From: a bacterium
GTDB taxonomy: Bacteria; Sysuimicrobiota; Sysuimicrobiia; Sysuimicrobiales; Segetimicrobiaceae
Reading direction: 5' to 3'
NCBI GenBank assembly: GCA_035691305.1
Contig: DASSJF010000041.1
Coordinates: 82,599 to 146,598 of the forward strand
Length of the DNA stretch: 64,000 bases
Below are positions 34,118-42,628 of the stretch, piece after piece (positions within the stretch are counted from its first letter, which is position 1; every line of letters begins with the position of its first letter). The position numbers and the translations under genes were made by a program. The notes under the pieces are model-generated. The model saw only the letters and a list, made by a program, of their open reading frames with translations, made no database searches and was not told the DNA's origin.

Positions 34118-35473
34118 GTGGACGCGATGACCGCGCACGTCGCTCGGGTGTTCCCTCAGGCGATCGAAGACCTGGGCCGGCTTGTGCGGATTCCCTCGGT
34201 CGCGGCGCAGCGGCGAGGGATCCCGGAGGCGGCGCAGGCCGTGCGGGCGCTGTTCGAGGCCGAAGGCGGGCGCGCGACGCTCCTCGAGGACGGCGGCGCC
34301 AACCCGGTCGTCGCGGCCGAGTTCGAAGGGCGGTCGCCACGGACGCTGCTCTTCTACAACCACTACGACGTGCAGCCCGCGGAGCCGCTGGACGAGTGGA
34401 CGGTGCCCCCGTTCGACGTGACCCGCCGGGACGGCCTGATCTACGGCCGCGGCGTCTCGGACAACAAGGGCGACCTGATGACGCGCATCGCGGCGCTGCG
34501 GCTTCTCAAGACGGCGAACGGCGGCCTGCCGTGCCGCGTGAAGTTCGTCGTCGAAGGCGAAGAGGAAGTCTCGAGCGTGCACTTCGGCGCGGTCACGCGC
34601 GCGCACACGGATCTGCTCGCCGCGGACGCGTGTATCTGGGAGTACGGCGAGCGGGACACGCAGGAGCGGATGCACATCGTCTGCGGCATGAAGGGCATCT
34701 GCTACCTGCAACTGGAAGCGCGGACGGCCGCGGTGGACCTGCACTCGTCGTACGGCGCCGTCATCGAGGGCGCCGCGACCCGGCTCGCGTGGGCGCTGGC
34801 CACCTTCAAGGACCCGAGCGGCCGGATCCTGATCCCGGGCCACTATGATCGCGTGCGGCGGCCGACCCCGGACGAGGAGACCGCGGCCGCGGAGATTCCA
34901 CCGGACACCGTCGAGGGGGTCCGTGAGCGCGTCGAGGTCCCGGGGTTCATCGGCGGCGTGCGAGGCGCCGGCGCGGTCCGGCAGCTGCTCTTCACGCCGA
35001 CCTGCACGGTCTGCGGTATTTGGGGCGGCTACACGCTCGAGGGCTCCAAGACGGTACTGCCCGCCGCCGCGCACGCGAAGGTCGACTTCCGGCTGGTGCC
35101 GGACCAGGATCCGCACGAGGTCGCGCGCAACGTGCGGCGGCATCTCGACGCCCGCGGCTTCCGCGACATCGAGATGGTCGTGCTCGGCGGCGAGTATCCG
35201 TGGCGCACGGACCTGCGCGATCCGTTCGTGGGGCTCGTGCGCGCCGTGGTGACGGAGGCGACCGGCCGCGCCACGCTCGTCTACCCGACGTCGGCCGGGA
35301 CGGGGCCGATGCACGATGTCGGCCCGGTGCTCCGCATTCCCCTCGTCAGCACGGGCGGCGGATACTGGGGCGGTCGGGCGCACGCGCCGGACGAGAACGT
35401 CCGGGAGAGCGACTTTCGCGAGACGATCGGGCTGATGGCCCGCCTGCTGGAGCGGTTCGCGGCCGCCGGGTGA
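34118..35473 (+). CDS. M20-family metallopeptidase (dipeptidase/CPG2-like)
   Basis: 451 residues from GTG 34118 (AAGGAG at 34106-34111); ATG 34127 is an alternative. The M20 metal site is complete: FYNHYDVQPAEP, RGVSDNKGD, VEGEEEVSS with the catalytic Glu, and a final RAHAPDENV His. The dimerisation domain lies at about residues 200-320. It cleaves dipeptides or acyl-amino acids in the cytoplasm. The peroxiredoxin gene follows 100 nt later. Confidence 0.9.
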   Translation: MDAMTAHVARVFPQAIEDLGRLVRIPSVAAQRRGIPEAAQAVRALFEAEGGRATLLEDGGANPVVAAEFEGRSPRTLLFYNHYDVQPAEPLDEWTVPPFDVTRRDGLIYGRGVSDNKGDLMTRIAALRLLKTANGGLPCRVKFVVEGEEEVSSVHFGAVTRAHTDLLAADACIWEYGERDTQERMHIVCGMKGICYLQLEARTAAVDLHSSYGAVIEGAATRLAWALATFKDPSGRILIPGHYDRVRRPTPDEETAAAEIPPDTVEGVRERVEVPGFIGGVRGAGAVRQLLFTPTCTVCGIWGGYTLEGSKTVLPAAAHAKVDFRLVPDQDPHEVARNVRRHLDARGFRDIEMVVLGGEYPWRTDLRDPFVGLVRAVVTEATGRATLVYPTSAGTGPMHDVGPVLRIPLVSTGGGYWGGRAHAPDENVRESDFRETIGLMARLLERFAAAG

Positions 35474-35573
35474 CCGGCGCGGGCGGGGACGTATCGGGGA
35501 ATCGCGACGCGGCCCTCCGCGTTGAGGGCCAAGTGGCGGCTTGGAACGGAGACGCTGCACACGGGAGGCGGGC

Positions 35574-36044
35574 ATGGCGGTCGAAGTTGGACAGCAGGCA
35601 CCGGAGGCGGTGCTCGTAAACGGCGAGCGCAAGGCGGTCAAGGTCAGCGAACTGCACGGCAGGACCACGGTTTTCGCGTTCTTCCCCGCCGCGTTCACCG
35701 GCACGTGCACGAAGGAGATGTGCCGGTTCCGCGACGATCTAGGCCGGTTCAACTCGTTGAACGCGCAAGTCTACGGGATCAGCGCGGACACGCCGTTCGT
35801 CCTGAACGAATTCGCGAAGGCAAACAGCCTGACGTTTCCGCTGTTGAGCGACTTCAACCACCAGGCGATGAGGGCGTTTGGGGTGTACGAGCCGGCGTTT
35901 ATCGGTCTCCTCGACGGCATCGCGAAGCGCTCGGTCTTCGTGATAGACAAGAACGGTAAGGTCGTCTACACGTGGTTGAGCGATAAGGCCGGCCAGGAGC
36001 CGCCGTACGAGGATCTTGAGGCCGCGGTGAAAAAGGCCGGCTAG
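35574..36044 (+). CDS. Peroxiredoxin, Bcp/PrxQ-like
   Basis: 156 residues from ATG 35574. The peroxidatic motif FFPAAFTGTCTKEMC has Cys45 and the resolving Cys50 five residues later, the PrxQ/Bcp arrangement. The C-terminal part RSVFVIDKNGKVVYTW is typical of the family. It reduces hydroperoxides with thioredoxin. Here both redox residues are Cys, unlike the TGA-containing AhpD-like gene at 5492-6061. Confidence 0.93.
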   Translation: MAVEVGQQAPEAVLVNGERKAVKVSELHGRTTVFAFFPAAFTGTCTKEMCRFRDDLGRFNSLNAQVYGISADTPFVLNEFAKANSLTFPLLSDFNHQAMRAFGVYEPAFIGLLDGIAKRSVFVIDKNGKVVYTWLSDKAGQEPPYEDLEAAVKKAG

Positions 36045-36080
36045 CGCGGCCGGACGGGCCGAACCGAGCGAGGGAAGAAT

Positions 36081-37433
36081 GTGAGCATGACGCCGACGGT
36101 ACGAACAACGCTGTCGAACGGCCTGACGGTTCTGCTGCGAGAGGTGCACACCGCGCCGGTCGCGACGTTTTGGGCATGGTACCGCGTCGGCAGCCGAAAC
36201 GAGGTGCTCGGCATCACCGGCATCTCCCACTGGGTCGAGCACATGCTGTTCAAGGGCACGCCGACCCTCGGCAAGGGCGAGCTGTCGCGCCTGGTCAACC
36301 GGCACGGCGGCACTTGGAACGGCTTTACCTGGAAAGACTTTACGGCATACTTCGAGACTCTCCCGGCCGAACACGTCGGTCTCGGGATTCGCATCGAGTC
36401 GGACCGGATGGTCAACACGCTCTTCGACCCGGACGAGGTGGAGAGCGAGCGCACGGTCATCATCTCGGAGCGCGAAGGCGCGGAAAACAGCCCCGACTTT
36501 GCGCTCTACGAGGAAGTGGAAGGCGCGGCGTACCGCGTCCATCCGTACCGTCATGCGGTGATCGGCTACAAGAGCGACCTGCGCGCGATCACGCGCGACG
36601 ACCTCGTTCGCCACTACCGCACGTACTACACGCCGCGCAACGCGATCGTCGTCGCGGTGGGCGCGTTCGATTCCGGGGTGCTGCTCGAGCAGATCCGCGC
36701 GGCGTTCGAGCCGATTTCGTCCGGCCCGCCGGCGCCGCCCATCCGCGGCGTCGAGCCGCCGCAGGAAGGCGAGCGGCGCGTGACGCTCGAGCGTCCGGGG
36801 GGCGCGGTGCCCGTCTGCCAGATGGGCTTCCACGCGCCGGCGGCGTCGGATCCCGACTTCTTTCCGCTGCTGATCGCCGATGGGGTCCTGTCGGGGTTCA
36901 AGGGGCCGGGGGTCTTCGGCGGCAACGGCCTCGGTGCGCGGAGCAGCCGGATCTACCGCGCGCTGGTCGAGACTCAGCTGGCGGTCGAGGCCGGCAGCTC
37001 CTTCCGGCCGTCGCTCGACCCGGCGCTCTTCGAAATCGGGCTCACCCTGCGCCCCGACGTGCGGCCGGAACGCGCGGAGGCGGCGGTGCTCGCCGAGCTC
37101 GCCCGGATCGCCGGCGAACCGATTGACGCGGCGGAACTCGAGAAGGTCCGCAAGCAGGCCCGCGCGCAGTGGGTGTACGCCGCCGACGGCGTGAGCCAGC
37201 AGGCCGTGCTGCTCGGCAGTAGCGAGGTGGTGGCGGGCGGCCGGTTCCTTGAGGAATTCGAGGCGCGCCTCGCGGCGGTGACGCCGCGCTCGGTGCAGGA
37301 CGCCGCGGCGAGGGTCTTCGACGAGCGCAACCGGACGATCGGCTGGTACCTGCCGGTGGACGCCCCGGCGCGGGCCGGCTCGCCGCATGCCGCCGGCGCG
37401 GCCGCGCCGGCGCCGGCGGCAGGTGACGGCTGA
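36081..37433 (+). CDS. M16-family zinc peptidase, catalytic subunit
   Basis: 450 residues (GTG 36081 or ATG 36087). The inverted zinc motif ISHWVEHMLFKG gives His50, Glu53 and His54, with the third ligand in SERTVIISEREGAENS. The R-Y-like C-terminal domain follows. It pairs with the next gene, which has lost the zinc motif, as in mitochondrial processing peptidase-like heterodimers. The stop and the next start share a base (TGATG). Confidence 0.92.
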   Translation: MSMTPTVRTTLSNGLTVLLREVHTAPVATFWAWYRVGSRNEVLGITGISHWVEHMLFKGTPTLGKGELSRLVNRHGGTWNGFTWKDFTAYFETLPAEHVGLGIRIESDRMVNTLFDPDEVESERTVIISEREGAENSPDFALYEEVEGAAYRVHPYRHAVIGYKSDLRAITRDDLVRHYRTYYTPRNAIVVAVGAFDSGVLLEQIRAAFEPISSGPPAPPIRGVEPPQEGERRVTLERPGGAVPVCQMGFHAPAASDPDFFPLLIADGVLSGFKGPGVFGGNGLGARSSRIYRALVETQLAVEAGSSFRPSLDPALFEIGLTLRPDVRPERAEAAVLAELARIAGEPIDAAELEKVRKQARAQWVYAADGVSQQAVLLGSSEVVAGGRFLEEFEARLAAVTPRSVQDAAARVFDERNRTIGWYLPVDAPARAGSPHAAGAAAPAPAAGDG

Positions 37434-38716
37434 TGCCCGAGGCCGGGATCCGCGCCGTTCCTATCACGCCGGAAACGGTGACGCGGCGGCAGCTTCCGAA
37501 CGGCGCCGTCGTGCTGGTGCGGGAGAGCCACGCGCATCCGGCGCTGACGGTGCGCGGCTACCTCCCGGCCGGTGTGCGCGCGGATCCGCCGGGGCGGGAC
37601 GGGCTGGCGGTCTTCGCCGCGTCGATGCTGACGCGCGGCACGATTCAGCACACCTCCCAGGAATTCGCGCTCGAGCTCGATTCCCTCGGTGCCAGCGCCG
37701 GCGCGTCCGCCGACATCGAGGGGGCGGGGTTCTCGGCCCGCTGCCTGGCGGAGGACGCGGGGCGCGTTCTCGACCTCCTCGCGGAAGTGCTCCTGCGTCC
37801 GACCTTCCCGGCCGATGAGACGGAGAAGCAGCGGACCAAGATCATCACCGCCATTCGCGAGGCGCGCCTCGACACGCGGGCGGCGGCGGATCGGGCCTTT
37901 CGGGCGGCCGCGTTCCCGGCCGGCCATCCTCACCACCGTCCCGCGGAGGGTGAAGAAGAGACGGTCGCCGCCGCGACGCGCGACGACTTGGCGGCGTTCC
38001 ACCGGCGGCGCTACCGTCCGGACGGTCTCGTCGTGACGGTCGTGGGCGACGTGCGGACCGAATGGGTCATCGACCGCCTCGCGCGCGCTTTCGAAGGATG
38101 GACGCCCGACGTCGCGCCGGCGCTGCCGCCCGTTCCGCCGGCCCGTCCCGCCGCGTCGATTCAGCGGGCCCAGGTCGCCATTCCGGGCAAGACCCAGGCG
38201 GACATCGTCCTCGGCGGGCCCGGCTTCGCGCGGACGAGTCCAGACTACTACGCCGGCATGATGGCGGATCTGATCCTGGGCCGCCTCGGGCTGATGGGCC
38301 GGCTCGGCGCCCGTGTGCGCGACGAGGAAGGCCTCGCCTATTACGTCTACAGCCAGGCCCAGGCCGGTTTCTACGGCGGTCCGTGGGCGGTCCGCGCCGG
38401 CGTGAATCCTGCCAACGTGGCGCGGGCCACCGACGGCGTGTTGCGCGAGATCGAAGGCTTCCACCGCGAACCGGCGCGCGGCGACGAGCTGCGCGACGCG
38501 CGCGACTACGTGACCGGCTCGATGGCGCTCCGCCTGGAGACCGACGGCGGCATCGCGCAGGCCCTGCTGGAGTTGGAGCTGTTCGGTCTCGGACTCGACT
38601 ACCTGCAGCGCTTCGCGGCGCTCATCAACGCCGTCACGCCCGAGCAGATGGGGGACGTGGCGCGCCGGTATCTTCGGCTCGACGGCTACACCGTCGCGAC
38701 GGCCGTCCCGGCGTAG
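37433..38716 (+). CDS. M16-family peptidase, non-catalytic partner subunit
   Basis: 427 residues. Same two-domain layout as the upstream M16 gene, but the HxxEH motif is absent (FAASMLTRG in its place). The substrate-binding Arg-Tyr region is kept (GLMGRLGARVRDEEGLAYYVYS). This is the usual catalytic/inactive pair that forms a clamshell peptidase. ATG 37433 overlaps the previous stop by one base. Confidence 0.91.
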   Translation: MPEAGIRAVPITPETVTRRQLPNGAVVLVRESHAHPALTVRGYLPAGVRADPPGRDGLAVFAASMLTRGTIQHTSQEFALELDSLGASAGASADIEGAGFSARCLAEDAGRVLDLLAEVLLRPTFPADETEKQRTKIITAIREARLDTRAAADRAFRAAAFPAGHPHHRPAEGEEETVAAATRDDLAAFHRRRYRPDGLVVTVVGDVRTEWVIDRLARAFEGWTPDVAPALPPVPPARPAASIQRAQVAIPGKTQADIVLGGPGFARTSPDYYAGMMADLILGRLGLMGRLGARVRDEEGLAYYVYSQAQAGFYGGPWAVRAGVNPANVARATDGVLREIEGFHREPARGDELRDARDYVTGSMALRLETDGGIAQALLELELFGLGLDYLQRFAALINAVTPEQMGDVARRYLRLDGYTVATAVPA

Positions 38717-38739
38717 CCGAAGGCCGGAAGGGGGACGCG

Positions 38740-39732
38740 ATGCCCGAGTTCGCCTATTTCTGCGGCACCGAACAGTTCCAGCCGGAGACGCTCCTCGATC
38801 ACGCGGCGGAGGCGGAGCGCGCCGGGTTCGACGCGATCGCGGTGTCGGACCACTTCCATCCCTGGGTCGACGACGCGTCGGCCGCGGCGTTCGTGTGGGG
38901 ATGGCTCGGCGCGGCCGCGGCCCGGACGACGCGCGTGCGCCTCTCCACCCAGGTGACGTGCCCGCTCTTCCGCTACCATCCGGCGCTCGTCGCGCAGGCC
39001 GCCGCGACGACGGATCGGCTGTCCGGCGGCCGCTTCGCGCTCGGGGTCGGCAGCGGCGAGGGCATCAACGAGCGACCGCTCGGCTGGGAGTTTCCCGGGC
39101 CGAAGGAGCGCCGAGGCCGCATGGCCGAGGCGGTCGCGATCATGCGCCGCCTCATGGACGGTGAGAAGCTGGATTTCGCCGGCGAGTTCTACCAGACGCG
39201 CAAGGCGAAGCTCTACAGCCCGCCGGTCCACCGCGTGCCGATCTGGATGTCGGCCGGCGCACCGCTCGCCGCGAAGCTGGCGGGACGCGCCGCCGACGGC
39301 GTCATCGTCAGTGTGAAGGTGCCCGCGGAGGCGCGGGAGCAGGTCATCGATCCGTGCTTCGACGCGGCGCGGGAGGCGGGCCGGCCCAAGCCGGCGCTCG
39401 TCGCGCAACGGTGGTCGATCCTGGCCCGCGACGAGGACGAGGCGTGGCAGGCGTTGCGGGCGTGGCGCGGCCTTCGGGTCGAGGGCCGGCTCGAAGAGCT
39501 GGATCCGGCGGTCCTGCGCGAGCGCGCCGACGGAATGGACCGGCGTGAAATCATCGGCAAGTACGCGTGGGCGCGCACCACCGAAGAACTGGTCGAGGTC
39601 TACCGCCCGCTCGTCGAAACCGGCGCCGACGTCGTCACGATCCAGGTGACGTCCGTGGACCAGCGCGCGACAATCGCCCGCGTCGGCGCGGAAGTGCTGC
39701 CGGCGCTGCGGCGCCTCGCCTCTCGGGCGTGA
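38740..39732 (+). CDS. LLM-family F420-dependent oxidoreductase (glucose-6-phosphate dehydrogenase-like subgroup)
   Basis: 330 residues, TIM-barrel luciferase-like monooxygenase family. Features: FAYFCGTEQFQPETLL, AIAVSDHFHPWVD with the conserved His, LSTQVTCPLFRYHPALVAQ, GRFALGVGSGEGINERPLG and VPIWMSAGAPLAAKLAG. The subgroup uses coenzyme F420 rather than FMN and includes Fgd-like proteins. CofE, which finishes F420, is encoded 2 nt downstream, which supports F420 use. Substrate uncertain. Confidence 0.88.
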   Translation: MPEFAYFCGTEQFQPETLLDHAAEAERAGFDAIAVSDHFHPWVDDASAAAFVWGWLGAAAARTTRVRLSTQVTCPLFRYHPALVAQAAATTDRLSGGRFALGVGSGEGINERPLGWEFPGPKERRGRMAEAVAIMRRLMDGEKLDFAGEFYQTRKAKLYSPPVHRVPIWMSAGAPLAAKLAGRAADGVIVSVKVPAEAREQVIDPCFDAAREAGRPKPALVAQRWSILARDEDEAWQALRAWRGLRVEGRLEELDPAVLRERADGMDRREIIGKYAWARTTEELVEVYRPLVETGADVVTIQVTSVDQRATIARVGAEVLPALRRLASRA

Positions 39733-39733
39733 G

Positions 39734-40495
39734 GTGACTCAGGTCGCGCTCCTTGCCGTGCCGGGTTTCCCGGAGATCGGGCCGGGGACCGATCTTCCGG
39801 CGCTGATCGCCCGGACGCTGCGCGCCGCCGACCTCGCGCCCGCCGTCGGGGACGCGCTCGTCATCGCCCAAAAAGTCGTCAGCAAGGCCGAGGGCAGCGT
39901 CGTGGACCTGACCGCGGTGCGGCCGGGACCGGAGGCCCTGCGCCTCGCGGAGGCGATCGGGAAGGATCCGCGCCTGGTCGAAGTCGTGCTGCGCGAGTCC
40001 ACGCGCGTCGTGCGCGCCCAAAACGGCGTGCTCATCACCGAGCACCGCCTCGGCTTCATCTCGGCGAACGCCGGCGTCGACCACAGCAACGTCGGACTCG
40101 GGCCCGACGTGGTGAGCCTGCTGCCGCGCGACCCGGACGCCTCCGCCCGCGCGATTCGCGACGCGCTGCGCGCCGCCTTCGGAGTTTCGGTCGCGGTCGT
40201 GATCAACGACAGCCACGGCCGCCCGCACCGCGAAGGCGCGGTCGGCGTGTGCATCGGCGCGGCGGGCTTCGAACCCGTCGTGAGCCTCGTCGGCCGTCCG
40301 GACCTGTACGGCTACACGATGCGCACCTCGAGCGAGGCGATCGCCGACGAACTCGCCGGCGCGGCCACGCTCGTGCAGGGCCAGTGCGCCGAGGCGACGC
40401 CGGTCGTGCTGATCCGCGGCCTCGCGCTGCCCGAGAGCTCGAACGCGGCGGCCGTGCGCCTCCTCCGCGATCCCGCGCGAGATCTATTTCGATAA
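39734..40495 (+). CDS. cofE: Coenzyme F420-0:L-glutamate ligase
   Basis: 253 residues from GTG 39734. CofE features: VPGFPEIGPGTDLPALI, IAQKVVSKAEGSVVDL, FISANAGVDHSNVG, VVINDSHGRPHREGAVGVCIG and VGRPDLYGYTM. It adds glutamate to F420-0 by GTP-dependent ligation. Unlike actinobacterial FbiB it has no C-terminal FMN domain. Co-directional with the LLM enzyme, so F420 metabolism is present in this organism. Confidence 0.92.
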   Translation: MTQVALLAVPGFPEIGPGTDLPALIARTLRAADLAPAVGDALVIAQKVVSKAEGSVVDLTAVRPGPEALRLAEAIGKDPRLVEVVLRESTRVVRAQNGVLITEHRLGFISANAGVDHSNVGLGPDVVSLLPRDPDASARAIRDALRAAFGVSVAVVINDSHGRPHREGAVGVCIGAAGFEPVVSLVGRPDLYGYTMRTSSEAIADELAGAATLVQGQCAEATPVVLIRGLALPESSNAAAVRLLRDPARDLFR

Positions 40496-40593
40496 ACCGG
40501 CGAACCAGCCGCAACAAACCCCGACCCCAGTCGCTTAGGAAATTCGCTGCGCCGCGGCAGGAGTGTCCCCCGAGTCGACGAATTACATGCGAT

Positions 40594-40647
40594 CGCGGCC
40601 GGCGTTTGTCGGCCGCGCGACGTTGTCTTGCGGCCGGAGACCGGCCG
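40594..40647 (+). other. Two tandem hairpins in the cupredoxin leader
   Basis: CGCGGCCG/CGGCCGCG (40594-40617, loop GCGTTTGT) and CGGCCGG/CCGGCCG (40631-40647, loop AGA) lie between cofE and the cupredoxin start. The second ends 17 nt before ATG 40665. They may terminate cofE transcripts or shape the leader of the copper protein. No U-tract is present. Confidence 0.4.
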
Positions 40648-40664
40648 GGACCAGGGGGGACGAG

Positions 40665-41681
40665 ATGTCGCGAGTGATTCACCGTTTCGGGATTGGCGTT
40701 CTGATTTGCGCCCTCGCCGTCGGCGCGCTGTCGCTGCCCGGCCGCGCACAACCGGCCGGGACGGCGTGGAAGGTGCGGGTCGGTGCCGACACGCCCGACC
40801 ACGCGCTACAGGGCCAGGATTTCTATCCCCGCTCGATTACGATCAACGCGGGCGATTCGATCACGTGGACGAAGAACGTTGTGATCGAGCATACCGTGAC
40901 GTTCCTGTCGGGCGCGACGCCGCCCCCGCCGTTTTTGCCGCAGCCCGACCACCGTGTGCTCGTCAACCCGCTCGTCGCGTTCCCGCAGGGAGGGGCATCC
41001 TACGACGGGACCGGCATGGCCAGCTCCGGCACCATCGAGGCGGCGGGCAAGTCCTACACGCTGACGTTTACGAAGCCGGGCCGCTACAACTATCTGTGCC
41101 TTTTGCACCCCGGCATGCAGGGAACGGTCCTGGTGCAGGCGGTCGGGAAGGCGCCGATGACGCAGGCGCAGGTCGACAAGGCCGGCTCGGACCAGTGGGC
41201 CGCGTCGCTGGCCGCCGGCAGAAAGGTCGTGGCCGGCTGGAAGGTCTCCCAGGCGCGGTCCTCCTCGGGTACTGTCTACACAGCGCCGATCGTCGGCAGC
41301 GCGCCGGCACACATATCGGTGTTGCGGTTCACGCCGGCACCGCTTCGCGTGAAGGCCGGGTCAACGGTCACGTGGACGATGACGGATCCATTCGAAATCC
41401 ACACCGTCACATTCCAGGGACCCGGCGTGGTCCCCCAGTTCCTACTGCTGGAGCAGGCGGCGCAGGGCCCGCCGAAGATCTGGGTCAACCCCAAGATCCT
41501 CGCCCCCGCCGGCGGGCCGGCGCACACCGGCAACGCCTACTACAATTCCGGCATTATACTCCCGGTAAATCCGCCGGGCCCGACGTCGTACACCCTGAAG
41601 TTCACGAAGCCGGGTACGTATACGTACTGGTGCGTCGTCCACGTCCCGGAGGGCATGCGCGGCTCGATCATCGTGCAGTAG
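40665..41681 (+). CDS. Exported two-domain cupredoxin (plastocyanin-like)
   Basis: 338 residues from ATG 40665. A Sec signal peptide covers about residues 1-28 (FGIGVLICALAVGALSLPG). Two copies of a type-1 copper domain follow. The first has HTVTFLSG and the loop YLCLLHPGMQG (Cys, His, Met ligands); the second HTVTFQGPG and YWCVVHVPEGMRG. Both copper sites look intact. Such proteins carry electrons outside the cytoplasm. A strong terminator follows. No oxidase partner is adjacent. Confidence 0.88.
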   Translation: MSRVIHRFGIGVLICALAVGALSLPGRAQPAGTAWKVRVGADTPDHALQGQDFYPRSITINAGDSITWTKNVVIEHTVTFLSGATPPPPFLPQPDHRVLVNPLVAFPQGGASYDGTGMASSGTIEAAGKSYTLTFTKPGRYNYLCLLHPGMQGTVLVQAVGKAPMTQAQVDKAGSDQWAASLAAGRKVVAGWKVSQARSSSGTVYTAPIVGSAPAHISVLRFTPAPLRVKAGSTVTWTMTDPFEIHTVTFQGPGVVPQFLLLEQAAQGPPKIWVNPKILAPAGGPAHTGNAYYNSGIILPVNPPGPTSYTLKFTKPGTYTYWCVVHVPEGMRGSIIVQ

Positions 41682-41704
41682 CCCCGCGCACCGCCGCGAT
41701 CGTC

Positions 41705-41733
41705 GAAGGGGAGCGGCGCCGCCGCTCCCCTTC
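41705..41733. terminator. 13-bp perfect hairpin terminator between convergent genes
   Basis: GAAGGGGAGCGGC (41705-41717) and GCCGCTCCCCTTC (41721-41733) pair perfectly with a 3-nt loop, followed by ACGTTT. It lies 24 nt after the cupredoxin stop. The stop codon of the convergent permease gene (41734-41732) overlaps its edge, so it can serve both. Confidence 0.75.
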
Positions 41734-42628
41734 ACGTTTGATAGGGGCTCAAGGTATCCCGCAACGCGTCGCCGATGAAGTTGAAGGCCAGCACAGTCAA
41801 CAGGATGGCGATGCCGGGCCACAGCGCGAGCAGCGGTGAGGCGAAGACATAGTTCTGAGCGTGGCTCAGCATGTTGCCCCAGGAGGCGGTCGGCGGCTGC
41901 ACGCCCACGCCGAGGTAGCTCAGCGCCGATTCGATGAGGATCGCCTGGCCGACGCCCAGCGTCGAGGCGACCAGCATCGACGGAACGGCCTGCGGTAACA
42001 GGTGCCGGCCGATCACGCGCCACTGTCCCGCGCCGAGGCCGCGTGCCGCCGCCACGTACTCGAGACCGCGAGCCCGCAGGACTTCGCTGCGCACGACGCG
42101 CGCCGCGGGCATCCAACTCGTCAGCCCGATCACGAGGACGATGTTCGCCACCGTGGCGCCGAGGGCGGCCAGCGCGGTGAGCAAGAGAAAGAACACCGGG
42201 ACCGCGAGCATCGCGTCCGTGACGCGCATCGCCACCGCGTCCGCGGTTCCGCCCCACGCGCCGGCGACCGCGCCCACCGCGGTGCCGATCGCGACCGAAA
42301 CCAGCATCGCGACGATCCCGATGGCCAGCGAAATCCGGGCGCCGAATAACAGGCGCGTCCACTCGTCGCGGCCGGTCTGGTCGGTGCCGAGCCAGTGCCG
42401 GGTCGAGGGCGGCAGCAGGGCTTCGCCGATCACAATCCGGTCCGGATGGTAGGGCGTCACGGCCGGCGCGAGGGTCGCCGCGCCGGCGATGAGGACGAGA
42501 AAGAGGAGCGACGCGAGCGCGAGCGGATTTCGCCGCAGACGCCGGAAGCGGTCCCTGCCGCGTCCCGCGGCGCCCGGACGGCCGTCCGCGCGCGCGGCGA
42601 CTGCCCCGGCGGCCCGGCTCACGGTCAC
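41732..42628 (-). CDS. dppC: Dipeptide/oligopeptide-type ABC transporter permease, DppC family
   Basis: 298 residues. GTG 42628 overlaps the DppB stop by 4 bp. Features: LRRNPLALASLLFLVLIAG, the linker HWLGTDQTGRDEWTRLLFGARISL, and the EAA motif EYVAAARGLGAGQWRVIGRHLLPQ. The C-terminal ESALSYLGVGVQPPTASWGNM is diagnostic. About six membrane spans. Forms the membrane pore with DppB. No DppD/DppF ATPases are encoded in this cluster. Confidence 0.92.
   Translation of the reverse strand: MTVSRAAGAVAARADGRPGAAGRGRDRFRRLRRNPLALASLLFLVLIAGAATLAPAVTPYHPDRIVIGEALLPPSTRHWLGTDQTGRDEWTRLLFGARISLAIGIVAMLVSVAIGTAVGAVAGAWGGTADAVAMRVTDAMLAVPVFFLLLTALAALGATVANIVLVIGLTSWMPAARVVRSEVLRARGLEYVAAARGLGAGQWRVIGRHLLPQAVPSMLVASTLGVGQAILIESALSYLGVGVQPPTASWGNMLSHAQNYVFASPLLALWPGIAILLTVLAFNFIGDALRDTLSPYQT

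Noticed and set aside
35574..36044. Selenocysteine in the peroxiredoxin
   Set aside because: Both redox positions (45 and 50) are coded by Cys codons and there is no in-frame TGA.
36081..38716. The second M16 protein as a decayed pseudogene
   Set aside because: It lacks the HxxEH motif, but this is normal for the partner subunit of M16 pairs; the frame and the substrate-binding region are intact.
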